Below, in pieces: positions 43,265-52,497 of a DNA stretch of 64,000 nucleotides. A model generated the notes under the pieces. The model was not told where the DNA came from. It did no database searches and saw only the letters and a program-made list of their open reading frames with translations. Source of the DNA: Pseudomonas graminis. GTDB taxonomy: Bacteria; Pseudomonadota; Gammaproteobacteria; Pseudomonadales; Pseudomonadaceae. Where the stretch lies: positions 496,001-560,000 of the forward strand of contig NZ_MDEN01000069.1 in assembly GCF_001705435.1 (NCBI RefSeq), written 5' to 3'. Each line of letters opens with the position of its first letter. The first letter of the stretch is position 1. The translations under genes were made by a program, and so were the position numbers.

Positions 43265-45313
43265 TTACTTGATGCGCTGACCGGGCTTGGCGCCGCTGTC
43301 AGGGCTCAGCAGGTAAATCTCTTCACCGCCAGGACCCGCTGCCATCACCATCCCTTCGGAGATACCGAAGCGCATTTTCCGAGGCTTCAGGTTGGCGATC
43401 ATCATGGTCAACCGACCCTCCAGCTCTGCCGGGTTCGGGTAAGCGCTCTTGATGCCGGAGAAGACGTTGCGCTTCTCGTCGCCGATATCCAGCGTCAGGC
43501 GCAGCAGCTTGTCTGCGCCTTCGACGTGCTCGGCTTTTTCGATCAGCGCGACCCGCAGGTCAATCGCCGCGAACGCATCAAAGTCGATCTCCGGGGAGAG
43601 CGGGTCTTTCGTCAGTTCGCCATTGCCCTGTGGTGCCGCACCAGTGTCAGTGGCGCTGGCGGCCAGGTCTTCTTTCGATGCGTCGGTCATGGCTTCCACT
43701 TTTACAGGGTCGATGCGGGTCATCAGGGGCTGGAACGGGTTGAGCTGATGATTGCTCAACAGCGTCTGGTGGTCATCCCAGGTCAGTGGCGCAACGTTGA
43801 GGAACTGCTCGGCGTCTGCGGCCAGATTCGGCAATACAGGCTTGAGGAAGATCACCAACTGACGGAACAGATTGATGCCCAATGCGCAGATCGCCTGGAC
43901 CTCGTCCTGCTTGCCTTCCTGCTTGGCCAGCGACCAGGGCGCCTTGTCTGCAATCCAGGCGTTGGCGCGGTCGGCCAGGGCCATGATTTCGCGCATTGCA
44001 CGGGCAAAGTCACGTGCCTCGTAGGCATCGGCAATGCTTGGCGCTGCGGCATGAAAAGCGTCGGTCAGCTCGGGCTCTGCGTTGCCCGCCACCAGCAAAC
44101 CTGCGTTGCCTTTCTGAATGAAGCCCGCGCAACGACTGGCGATGTTAACCACCTTGCCGATCAGGTCAGAGTTGACCTTCTGCACGAAGTCCTCAAGGTT
44201 CAGGTCAAGATCGTCGACGCCACGGCCCAGCTTGGCGGCGTAGTAGTAACGCAGGTACTCCGGCGACAGGTGCTCAAGGTACGTACGCGCCTTGATGAAA
44301 GTGCCGCGGGATTTCGACATCTTCTGGCCGTTGACGGTCAGGTAGCCGTGCACGTTGATGCCGGTAGGCTTGCGGAATCCCGAACCTTCGAGCATCGCTG
44401 GCCAGAACAGCGCATGGAAGTTGACGATGTCTTTGCCAATGAAGTGGTAAAGCTCGGTCGTCGAATCCTTGCGCCAGAAGGCATCGAAGTCCAGTTCCGG
44501 GCGACGCGCGCAGAGGTTCTTGAAGCTTGCCATGTAGCCGATGGGAGCATCCAGCCACACGTAGAAATACTTGCCCGGCTCGTCGGGGATCTCGAAGCCG
44601 AAATACGGCGCATCGCGGGAGATGTCCCACTGCTGCAGGCCGGAATCGAGCCATTCGGCGATCTTGTTGGCGACGGCGTCCTGCAACGTCCCGCTTCGCG
44701 TCCAGCTCTTGAGCATGGCGTCGAATGCCGGCAGGTCGAAGAAAAAGTGCTTGGAGTCCCGGAGCACCGGGGTTGCACCGGAAATCGCCGACTTCGGATC
44801 TTTCAGGTCAGTCGGGGCGTAGGTGGCGCCGCACTTTTCACAGTTGTCGCCGTACTGGTCTTCAGTGCCGCATTTCGGGCAGGTGCCTTTAATGAAGCGG
44901 TCGGCCAGGAACATTTTCTTTTCCGGGTCGAAATATTGCGTCACGGAGCGCGTGGCGATGTGGCCGGCGTCGCGAAGGCGTTTGTAGATCTCGCTCGACA
45001 GCTCACGGTTTTCATCAGCGTGGGTGGAGTGGAAGTTGTCGAAATCCACCAGGAAGTCAGCGAAGTCGGCGCTGTGCTCGGCCTGCACGTTGGCGATCAA
45101 CTGCTCGGGCGTAATGCCTTCTTTCTCGGCGCGCAGCATGATGGCCGAACCATGGGCGTCGTCCGCACACACGTAAATGCACTGGTTGCCACGGTGCTTT
45201 TGAAAGCGCACCCACATGTCGGTCTGGATGTACTCGAGCATGTGGCCAAGGTGAATGGAACCATTGGCATAGGGCAGGGCGCTGGTGACGAGAATCTTGC
45301 GTGGCTCGGACAT
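43265..45313 (-). CDS. metG: Methionyl-tRNA synthetase
   Basis: A 682-residue class I synthetase. YANGSIHLGHM is the HIGH motif, CPKCGTEDQYGDNCEKCGA a zinc knuckle, and NGQKMSKSRGTF the KMSKS loop. From about residue 575 a C-terminal tRNA-binding/dimerisation domain follows (FAAIDLRVALIEKAEHVEGA). It is divergent from apbC. Confidence 0.96.
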   Translation of the reverse strand: MSEPRKILVTSALPYANGSIHLGHMLEYIQTDMWVRFQKHRGNQCIYVCADDAHGSAIMLRAEKEGITPEQLIANVQAEHSADFADFLVDFDNFHSTHADENRELSSEIYKRLRDAGHIATRSVTQYFDPEKKMFLADRFIKGTCPKCGTEDQYGDNCEKCGATYAPTDLKDPKSAISGATPVLRDSKHFFFDLPAFDAMLKSWTRSGTLQDAVANKIAEWLDSGLQQWDISRDAPYFGFEIPDEPGKYFYVWLDAPIGYMASFKNLCARRPELDFDAFWRKDSTTELYHFIGKDIVNFHALFWPAMLEGSGFRKPTGINVHGYLTVNGQKMSKSRGTFIKARTYLEHLSPEYLRYYYAAKLGRGVDDLDLNLEDFVQKVNSDLIGKVVNIASRCAGFIQKGNAGLLVAGNAEPELTDAFHAAAPSIADAYEARDFARAMREIMALADRANAWIADKAPWSLAKQEGKQDEVQAICALGINLFRQLVIFLKPVLPNLAADAEQFLNVAPLTWDDHQTLLSNHQLNPFQPLMTRIDPVKVEAMTDASKEDLAASATDTGAAPQGNGELTKDPLSPEIDFDAFAAIDLRVALIEKAEHVEGADKLLRLTLDIGDEKRNVFSGIKSAYPNPAELEGRLTMMIANLKPRKMRFGISEGMVMAAGPGGEEIYLLSPDSGAKPGQRIK

Positions 45314-45496
45314 TGGGCTCGGCTACTTGAAGTGAAACGGAGGTCGGCCACTATAAAGGCCTGAGCGTTTTTTTTCATCCCGCGCTGCATGTCGGAATCT
45401 GCCGATGCGCTTGAAAGGAAACGTCGTTGCGTTCTTTATCGGGCATACAAGGTAGGATGGCCGCCTGTTTTAGTCAGTCTTTATAGGGAGTCACCC

Positions 45497-46591
45497 ATGA
45501 GCGCTCTCAATCGCGCAACGGTGGAAGCCGTCCTTCGCCAGTACACCGATCCTTACTTGAATCAGGACCCGGTCAGCGCCGGGTGTGTCCGCGCCATCGA
45601 GATCGAAGGCGACCGCGTGAGTGTCCAGCTGGAACTGGGTTACGCCGCCGCGCTGTTCCAGAACGGCTGGGCACAGATGCTGCAGATGGCGATTGAAGGG
45701 CTGGATGGGGTCGCCTCGGCCAGTGTCCGGATCGCCTCGGTCATTCATCCCCACAAAGCCCTCGGCCAGATCCCCGGCCTGGCCAATGTGAAGAACATTG
45801 TGGCCGTTGCGTCCGGCAAAGGCGGCGTCGGTAAATCCACGACGGCGGCGAATCTGGCGTTGGCGCTGTCCCGAGAAGGCGCGCGCGTCGGCATTCTTGA
45901 CGCCGATATCTACGGCCCGAGCCAGGGGGTCATGTTCGGCATCGCCGAAGGCACCCGTCCCAGGATCAAGGATCAGAAGTGGTTCGTGCCGATCGAGGCC
46001 CATGGCATCGAAGTGATGTCCATGGCGTTTCTGACCGACGACAACACGCCGATGGTCTGGCGAGGGCCGATGGTGTCGGGGGCACTGCTGCAGCTGGTGA
46101 CTCAGACCGCCTGGAATGATCTGGATTACCTGGTCATCGATATGCCGCCTGGCACCGGTGATATCCAGCTGACCCTCGCGCAGAAAGTGCCGGTCGCGGG
46201 CGCAGTGATCGTCACGACCCCGCAGGACCTTGCATTGCTGGACGCGAAGAAAGGCGTGGAGATGTTCCGCAAGGTCAATATCCCGGTGCTGGGTGTCGTC
46301 GAGAACATGGCCGTGCATATCTGCTCGAACTGCGGCCATGCCGAGCATCTCTTTGGCGAAGGCGGAGGGGAAAAGCTGGCGACGCAATATGGCGTCGAGC
46401 TGCTGGCCTCGCTGCCGCTGTCCATGTTGATTCGAGAGCAGGCCGATGGCGGCAAGCCGACGGCGATTGCCGAGCCGGAGAGCCAGATTGCGATGGTGTA
46501 CCAGGAGCTGGCGCGTCATGTCGGCGCGCGTATTGTGTTGCAGGAAGCTGCGAGTGCGCAGATGCCGAACATCTCTGTGAGCGACGACTGA
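45497..46591 (+). CDS. apbC: Iron-sulfur cluster carrier ATPase ApbC/Mrp
   Basis: A 364-residue protein with an N-terminal MIP18-like domain (1-85) and a ParA/MinD-type P-loop ATPase domain (VASGKGGVGKSTTAANLALAL). The CxxC needed for cluster binding is in HICSNCGHAEHLFG. The start at 45497 follows AGGGAG. It supplies Fe-S clusters to client proteins. Confidence 0.94.
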   Translation: MSALNRATVEAVLRQYTDPYLNQDPVSAGCVRAIEIEGDRVSVQLELGYAAALFQNGWAQMLQMAIEGLDGVASASVRIASVIHPHKALGQIPGLANVKNIVAVASGKGGVGKSTTAANLALALSREGARVGILDADIYGPSQGVMFGIAEGTRPRIKDQKWFVPIEAHGIEVMSMAFLTDDNTPMVWRGPMVSGALLQLVTQTAWNDLDYLVIDMPPGTGDIQLTLAQKVPVAGAVIVTTPQDLALLDAKKGVEMFRKVNIPVLGVVENMAVHICSNCGHAEHLFGEGGGEKLATQYGVELLASLPLSMLIREQADGGKPTAIAEPESQIAMVYQELARHVGARIVLQEAASAQMPNISVSDD

Positions 46592-46712
46592 TCCGCTGAA
46601 GCTGAAAGCTGGAGGCGCGATGTGCCGGACGATCGGCATGTCGCGTTAGCAAGAGGCGAGGTAGGGGGCAGCGGGGATGTGCAGCAGTAGCCTTTATGCA
46701 GGCGTAAAAAAA

Positions 46713-46738
46713 CCCCGCTTTTGAGGGCGGGGTCTTTT
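46713..46738. terminator. Terminator between apbC and the cold shock gene
   Basis: CCCCGC and GCGGGG form a stem with A-rich and T-rich flanks (TCTTTT), ending both convergent genes. Confidence 0.85.
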
Positions 46739-46755
46739 AAGCGAATCAGTACAAG

Positions 46756-46965
46756 TTAGATAACTTGAACTTCTTCAGCTTGCATGCCTTTCTGACCGCG
46801 GGTAGCGATGAAAGAGACCTGTTGGCCTTCTTTCAGGCTTTTGAAGCCGTCAGATTGGATAGCTTTGAAGTGAACGAACAGGTCGTCACCGGATTGTGGA
46901 GTGATGAAGCCGAAGCCTTTTTCATCGTTGAACCACTTAACGGTACCAGTTTGGCGATTAGACAT
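46756..46965 (-). CDS. Cold shock protein (CspA family)
   Basis: A 69-residue OB-fold RNA/DNA chaperone with RNP1 (KGFGFITP) and RNP2 (LFVHFKAI). MSNRQTGTVKWFNDEKGFGF is the standard N-terminus. About 300 bp of leader separate it from the divergent dcd gene; such genes commonly have long structured leaders. Confidence 0.94.
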   Translation of the reverse strand: MSNRQTGTVKWFNDEKGFGFITPQSGDDLFVHFKAIQSDGFKSLKEGQQVSFIATRGQKGMQAEEVQVI

Positions 46966-47275
46966 GGTGTATCTCCTTGGACAAAGTTAACTGCGACTCA
47001 GGAAATGCCCTGGCCGAGACTGAGTGCAAAGAGCAGGAAAAATTCTTGGAGATGGTTGGATCGAAATTCAACATCGTGTAGATATTCTCAGTGACACAAG
47101 CAACACAGTGGGGCCACCTTACCCCTTTTTCCGGAATGTGCAAAGGGTCTGTCCGAGATTTTTTCTTGAGGTGGCTCAACGACCTTAATGCGCACGGCGC
47201 GCAATCTTTGAACCCGGGGCGTTCGACCGGTAAGATGCCGGACATCTTTTTCACCTCGCTATTCAGGACACCGCC
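46966..47275. promoter_or_regulatory. Divergent leader/promoter region of the csp and dcd genes
   Basis: 310 bp without a gene. On the left GGAG precedes the cold shock start; the AT-rich part around 47030-47090 may hold the leader typical of csp genes. The dcd start is at 47276. Confidence 0.5.
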
Positions 47276-47842
47276 ATGAGCATCAAATCGGACAAGTGGA
47301 TTCGCCGCATGGCGCAGGAACACGGCATGATCGAGCCGTTCGTGGAGCGTCAGGTGCGCGGCGAAGGCGCTGATCGGGTGATCTCTTTCGGTGTCTCCAG
47401 CTATGGCTACGACGTGCGTTGCGCCGACGAATTCAAGGTGTTCACCAACATCAATTCGGCCACCGTCGACCCTAAGAATTTCGATGAAAAAAGTTTTGTA
47501 GACATCAAAAGCGACGTTTGCATCATCCCGCCGAACTCGTTTGCGCTGGCACGCACCGTCGAATATTTCCGTATTCCTCGCAATGTTCTGACCATTTGCC
47601 TCGGCAAGAGCACCTACGCGCGCTGCGGCATCATCGTCAACGTCACGCCCCTCGAGCCGGAATGGGAAGGCCACGTGACCCTGGAATTCTCCAACACCAC
47701 CACGCTGCCGGCGAAGATCTACGCCAACGAAGGCGTTGCCCAGATGCTGTTCCTGGAGTCCGACGAAGAGTGTGAGGTGTCCTACAAGGACCGTGGTGGC
47801 AAGTACCAAGGCCAACGCGGTGTAACGCTGCCCCGCACGTAA
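47276..47842 (+). CDS. dcd: dCTP deaminase
   Basis: A 188-residue trimeric deaminase converting dCTP to dUTP. SIKSDKWIRRMAQEHGMIEP at the start, LARTVEYFRIPRN and LGKSTYARCGIIVNVTPLEP (catalytic Glu and Arg region) are hallmark stretches. It follows apbC as in P. aeruginosa, with the cold shock gene in between. Confidence 0.96.
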   Translation: MSIKSDKWIRRMAQEHGMIEPFVERQVRGEGADRVISFGVSSYGYDVRCADEFKVFTNINSATVDPKNFDEKSFVDIKSDVCIIPPNSFALARTVEYFRIPRNVLTICLGKSTYARCGIIVNVTPLEPEWEGHVTLEFSNTTTLPAKIYANEGVAQMLFLESDEECEVSYKDRGGKYQGQRGVTLPRT

Positions 47843-47951
47843 TCATGCCATTTGTCAGCCCGTTACTGAATTTGTCTCGGAATTCGCACTCTATTGACTG
47901 AACTGTTCCCATCCGCACCATGCGGGTGGGGCCAACGCTCAGGAGTGCCCT

Positions 47952-48170
47952 ATGAAGAGACACATCAACACCAGCAGCAATGAAACCGACCCGAGTCCCA
48001 ATCAGGTTGGGTTGCTGGCTTGGTCGCTGTTAGCGCATCCACACCTCAATAACATGGTCGCCGGGGGTATTCCCGGGCAGCCGAATCCTGACACCCCGGA
48101 CTTTGAGCAACCCTTAGAGCCGGGCGTGCCGACCATTCCGGACGAGCCACCGCCTGCACCGGTCGCTTGA
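47952..48170 (+). CDS. Hypothetical small Pro-rich protein
   Basis: A 72-residue protein with AGGAG just before the ATG. The N-terminal half contains LLAWSLLAHPHLNNM; the C-terminal half is rich in Pro, Glu and Asp and probably disordered. A CCCATCCGC/GCGGGTGGG hairpin (about 47908-47931) lies in the gap upstream. No function is known to me. Confidence 0.6.
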   Translation: MKRHINTSSNETDPSPNQVGLLAWSLLAHPHLNNMVAGGIPGQPNPDTPDFEQPLEPGVPTIPDEPPPAPVA

Positions 48171-48294
48171 TTCAGCTCCCGCCGTTGCCTGGGCATCGGC
48201 GGGAACCTCCTGTCTTCTGCCAACTCAGTCGCGCCCACTTGGTTCGACCCGGTAAGTCACCAGAGCGTGCCTCGTCGATTGTTCGGCTTGGTGT

Positions 48295-48951
48295 TCAAAC
48301 CGCCTCCCATACCGCCCCATCCCCCACCACGTAAACCCTGCTGTTTTCCGCCCGCTCGATGTTCATGCCGCCTGTAAACGCGCCAAACGCCGGCAGCAGA
48401 CTCACGCGTGGCAATACGTAGAAACACGGCAGCCGCAAGCGCTGTCGTCCTCGTCCGTACAGCCGGTAGGCCGGGTGCACATGGCCCGCCAGGACGTGGA
48501 AGTCAGGGTGCGGGTCAGGCTCGTGCTGAAGCGCATACGGCCCCATGAACATCGGTTCCTCCTCGATGTCCATGCGCAATTCCGGGGGTGGGTCGCCGGC
48601 ACGCTTGTCATGGTTACCCCGAATCAGAGTGATCGCCAGACCCTCATGCTTGTCGCGCCATGCCTGAATGGCCGACAGCGTGCCGGCCGCGTGGGATTCT
48701 GGGGCGTGCAAAAAGTCCCCCAGAAAGATCAACCGGTCGCAGTCATAGCTCGCCAGAAGTGCATCCAGGCGCTGAAGGTTATCGTCGGTGGTGCCGTGGG
48801 GCACTGGCTGACCCAACCGTCGGTAGGCAGCAGCCTTGCCAAAGTGAGCGTCGGCGATCAACAGCGCCCGCTCGGCCGGGTAGTAAATCGCTTTGTCCGC
48901 CAGTAACCACAACTCCGCACCTGCCAGCTGAATCGACAGATACGGCCTCAC
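48295..48951 (-). CDS. pdeM: Ligase-associated DNA repair endonuclease PdeM
   Basis: A 218-residue calcineurin-like phosphoesterase. Metal-binding motifs: LLIADAHFGK, FLGDFLHAPE, LIRGNHDKRAG and VLAGHVHPAY. It is named from its association with the ATP-dependent ligase repair set. The start overlaps the helicase stop by 4 bp. Confidence 0.9.
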   Translation of the reverse strand: MRPYLSIQLAGAELWLLADKAIYYPAERALLIADAHFGKAAAYRRLGQPVPHGTTDDNLQRLDALLASYDCDRLIFLGDFLHAPESHAAGTLSAIQAWRDKHEGLAITLIRGNHDKRAGDPPPELRMDIEEEPMFMGPYALQHEPDPHPDFHVLAGHVHPAYRLYGRGRQRLRLPCFYVLPRVSLLPAFGAFTGGMNIERAENSRVYVVGDGAVWEAV

Positions 48952-51440
48952 GTCATGACCTCAGGCCCGGCGGCTTTCTCGAGATCGTTGACCATCCGTG
49001 CGATACGGTCGGAGAGTTTTTCGGTGCTGAGGCTTTCGCGCATGCGTTCTACCAGCAGCGGGAAGGCCATCGGGGTGGGGCGTTTGATCACGTGCAAATC
49101 CAGGGTTCGGTTGTTGATACGGCTCAGGGTTTGTTCGAGACGGGCCACGTCCAGCTCCTGCCGCAACACTTCCTTTTGAGCTTGCGTCAGCAGCAGGTTG
49201 CCGGCGTCGTACTGTTTGAATACTTCGAAGAACAATCCGCTCGACGCCTGGAGCTGTCGGTTGCTCTTCGGCGCGCCGGGGTAGCCGGAGAACACCAGCC
49301 CGGCGATGCGGGCAATTTCGCGGAAACGGCGCAGCGCCAGTTCGCCGGCGTTCAGGCTGGCAATGATATCGGCCAATAGCTCGTCTTCGGAGAACAGCTG
49401 GGTCGTCAGGCGCTCGTTCCAGTCGAGCGGGGTGGCGCTGAGCAGCTCGAAGCCGTAGTCGTTCACGGCGATGGAGAAGGTCAGTGGCGTGTCGCGGCTC
49501 AGTCGCCACGCCAGCAGGCTCGCCAGCCCCAGGTGCACATGGCGCCCGGCGAAAGGATAAAGAAACAGATGCCAGCCTTCGCGGGACTTCAAGACTTCCG
49601 CCAGCAGTGTGTCCTTGCGTGGCAAGGCTGACCATTGCCGCTGCACTTCCAGCAGCGGGCTGACGATGTGCATCTCGGGGCTGCTGAAATCGCCCCGGGC
49701 AGCGGCATCGAATTTTTCGACAACGGCGTCTGCCAGTTCGTTGGAGAGCGGCATCCGTCCGCCATTCCAGCGTGGGACGGCGGCTTTTTTGCCCGTAGCC
49801 TTTTTCACGTACGCGGTCATGTTCTCCACGCGCACCAGTTCCAGCAGGCGACCGCTGAACAGAAACCCGTCTCCGGGTTTCAAGCGAGCGATGAAGCCCT
49901 CTTCGACGCTGCCGAGGGATCCGCCTCCGCCGCCCTTGCTCCAGTACTTCACGTTGATGCTGGCTTCACTCACGATGGTGCCCACGCTCATGCGGTGGCG
50001 GCGGGCCAGGCGGGCATCGGGGACGCGCCAGATGCCGTCTTCGTCAGGCTCGACGCGTCGATAATCAGGGTAGGCCGTCAGTGACAGGCCGCCGTAGCGC
50101 ACGAAAGCCAAAGCCCACTCCCACTCCTCGTCGGTGAGGTCGCGATAGGCCCAGGCGGTGCGAACTTCGGCCAGTAGCGCGTCGGGCATAAAGCCGCCAC
50201 CGAGGGCCATGCTCACCAGATGTTGCACGAGGACATCCAGCGGTTTGTAGGGTGATTCCCGGGGTTCTATCAGACGCGCGTTGACGGCGTCGCGGGCAGC
50301 GGCGGCTTCTACCAGCTCCAGGCTATGGGTCGGCACCAGCGTGACCCGTGACGGGCGGCCCGGCGCGTGGCCCGAGCGTCCCGCACGCTGCATCAGCCGC
50401 GCGACGCCCTTGGCCGAACCGATCTGCAGTACGCGCTCGACTGGCAGAAAATCCACGCCTAAATCGAGACTGGAGGTGCAGACCACAGCTTTCAGGTGGC
50501 CTTCTTTCAGCGCGCGTTCAACCCAGTCGCGGACCTCACGGGACAGCGAGCCGTGGTGCAGCGCGATCAACCCGGCCCAGTCCGGGCGGGCTTCCAGCAG
50601 CGCTTGATACCAGACTTCCGACTGTGCCCGTGTATTGGTGAACAGCAGGCAACTGGAACTGCTGTCGACCTCGGCCAGCACCTGCGGCAGCATGCGCAGC
50701 CCCATATGTCCGGCCCAGGGGAAGCGTTCGATGGAGGGCGGCAGCAACGTGTCGACGATCAATTTTTTGACCACTTTGCCATGGACGGTGGTGCCGTGGT
50801 CGCCCACCAGCACCTGTTGCGCGTGGGCTTGATTGCCGAGGGTCGCGGAAAGGCCCCAGATCACCAGTTCAGGATTCCACTGACGCAGCCGGGCCAGCGC
50901 CAGTTGCAGCTGAATGCCGCGCTTGTTGCCGATCAGCTCGTGCCATTCATCGACCACGACCATCTTCAGCGTCGACATCGTCGCCTGGGCATCGGCGCGG
51001 GTCAGCATCAGCGTCAGGCTCTCCGGCGTGGTGATCAGCGCGGACGGCAGGCGCCGGCCCTGTTTGGCGCGCTCGCTGCTGCTGGTGTCGCCGGTGCGCA
51101 GGCCAACACTCCACGGGATCTGCAAATCCTGCAGCGGGCCTTCCAGTGCGCGGGCGGTGTCGGCGGCGAGCGCGCGCATGGGCGTGATCCACAGCACGCT
51201 CAGGGGAGCGGCGACGGGCTTGCGCTTGCGCGGCTTCATCTCGGTCGATTCGGGTGCAGGCCGGGCGAACTGGTTGAGGGCGGCGAACCACACCGAGTAG
51301 GTCTTGCCCGCGCCGGTGCTGGCGTGCAGCAAACCCGACTCGCCGCGAGCGACGGCGGCCCAGACTTCTTTCTGGAAGGGGAAGGGTTTCCAGCCTCGCT
51401 CGGCAAACCAGCGCTTGGCGAAATTGACGGCTTTTGGCAT
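48948..51440 (-). CDS. Ligase-associated DEXH-box helicase (Lhr-like)
   Basis: An 830-residue SF2 helicase. Walker A is HASTGAGKTY, the DEXH box VVDEWHELIG, motif III WGLSATLG, and motif VI QRAGRSGHAPG. The C-terminal half carries the Lhr-type winged helix and beta-barrel region. Its partners exonuclease and ligase lie 5 kb away on the same strand, separated by a transporter operon. Confidence 0.9.
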   Translation of the reverse strand: MPKAVNFAKRWFAERGWKPFPFQKEVWAAVARGESGLLHASTGAGKTYSVWFAALNQFARPAPESTEMKPRKRKPVAAPLSVLWITPMRALAADTARALEGPLQDLQIPWSVGLRTGDTSSSERAKQGRRLPSALITTPESLTLMLTRADAQATMSTLKMVVVDEWHELIGNKRGIQLQLALARLRQWNPELVIWGLSATLGNQAHAQQVLVGDHGTTVHGKVVKKLIVDTLLPPSIERFPWAGHMGLRMLPQVLAEVDSSSSCLLFTNTRAQSEVWYQALLEARPDWAGLIALHHGSLSREVRDWVERALKEGHLKAVVCTSSLDLGVDFLPVERVLQIGSAKGVARLMQRAGRSGHAPGRPSRVTLVPTHSLELVEAAAARDAVNARLIEPRESPYKPLDVLVQHLVSMALGGGFMPDALLAEVRTAWAYRDLTDEEWEWALAFVRYGGLSLTAYPDYRRVEPDEDGIWRVPDARLARRHRMSVGTIVSEASINVKYWSKGGGGGSLGSVEEGFIARLKPGDGFLFSGRLLELVRVENMTAYVKKATGKKAAVPRWNGGRMPLSNELADAVVEKFDAAARGDFSSPEMHIVSPLLEVQRQWSALPRKDTLLAEVLKSREGWHLFLYPFAGRHVHLGLASLLAWRLSRDTPLTFSIAVNDYGFELLSATPLDWNERLTTQLFSEDELLADIIASLNAGELALRRFREIARIAGLVFSGYPGAPKSNRQLQASSGLFFEVFKQYDAGNLLLTQAQKEVLRQELDVARLEQTLSRINNRTLDLHVIKRPTPMAFPLLVERMRESLSTEKLSDRIARMVNDLEKAAGPEVMT

Positions 51441-51571
51441 GCGCAGGCTCTGGGAAGGGGTTAAGTCAGAGACCGCTCAGAGCGTGGAATAGTTTGATGG
51501 GATGTCCGTTTGGATTGGTTTGAGTGACTCGTTTTTTCCCTTGGACCGCGTTGTCGACTGTGAGGACAAAT

Positions 51572-51664
51572 CCTGTGGGAGCGAGCTTGCTCGCGAATGC
51601 GGTGGGTCAGCAGCAAGGAAGCTGACTGACAGAATGCCTTCGCGAGCAAGCTCGCTCCCACAGG
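51572..51664. repeat. REP doublet (canonical)
   Basis: A 26-bp element (51572-51597, with GTGGGAGCGAGCTTGCTCGC) is repeated perfectly inverted at 51639-51664. It separates the helicase from the transporter operon. The rest of the gap (51441-51720) shows no gene. Confidence 0.9.
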
Positions 51665-51720
51665 TTACGCGTGCGCTGAACCAGAGTGGGGTGTCAGCCC
51701 CGTATCTCTACAGCAAGTGA

Positions 51721-52485
51721 CTATTTCAAATTTCCACTCAGAAACTGCTGCAAGCGCTCGCTCTTCGGGCTGCCCAGCACGTCGTCCGGGTGGCCCATTT
51801 CCTCGATCTGGCCTTGGTGCAGGAACACCACCTGATTGGCGACCTTGCGGGCGAAGCCCATTTCGTGGGTCACCAGAATCATGGTCCGGCCCTCTTCAGC
51901 GAGGCCCTGAATCACTTTCAACACTTCGCCGACCAGCTCAGGGTCGAGGGCTGAAGTCGGCTCGTCGAACAGCATGATTTCCGGTTCCATCGCCAGCGCA
52001 CGGGCGATGGCCACGCGCTGCTGCTGGCCACCGGACAGGAACGCGGGGTATTGATCGGCGACACGCGCCGGCAACCCGACCTTGTCCAGGTATTTGCGTG
52101 CGCGGGCCTCGGCCTCCACCTTCGACACGCCCAGTACCCGCCGCGGGGCCATGGTGATGTTTTCCAGCACCGTCATGTGGCTCCACAGGTTGAAGTGCTG
52201 GAACACCATCGCCAGCCTCGTGCGAATCCGCTGCAGCTCGGCCGGGTCGGCGACGCGCATGCCGCCGGTGTCGCTGACCATGCGCACGGGCTGGCCGTCC
52301 AGGCTCATGGCGCCGTCATTGGGTTGCTCGAGAAAATTGATGCAGCGCAGGAACGTGCTCTTGCCCGAGCCGCTGGCGCCGATCAGGCAAATCACGTCGC
52401 CGACGCTGGCCTTCAGCGACACCCCTTTGAGCACCTCGTGGTCACCGTAGCTTTTATGCAGGCCATCGATGGTCAGTTTGTACAT
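51721..52485 (-). CDS. aotP: Basic amino acid ABC transporter ATPase (AotP-like)
   Basis: A 254-residue polar amino acid ATPase: Walker A GASGSGKST, signature LSGGQQQR, Walker B IMLFDEPTSALD. It closes an operon with the gene order of P. aeruginosa aotJQMOP (arginine/ornithine uptake). The argR gene that follows in P. aeruginosa is not present here. Confidence 0.85.
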   Translation of the reverse strand: MYKLTIDGLHKSYGDHEVLKGVSLKASVGDVICLIGASGSGKSTFLRCINFLEQPNDGAMSLDGQPVRMVSDTGGMRVADPAELQRIRTRLAMVFQHFNLWSHMTVLENITMAPRRVLGVSKVEAEARARKYLDKVGLPARVADQYPAFLSGGQQQRVAIARALAMEPEIMLFDEPTSALDPELVGEVLKVIQGLAEEGRTMILVTHEMGFARKVANQVVFLHQGQIEEMGHPDDVLGSPKSERLQQFLSGNLK

Positions 52486-52497
52486 GAAGGGCAGTCC

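Noticed and set aside
43196..45364. A 722-codon open frame on the plus strand
   Set aside because: It is the antisense shadow of metG, whose motifs are complete on the other strand.
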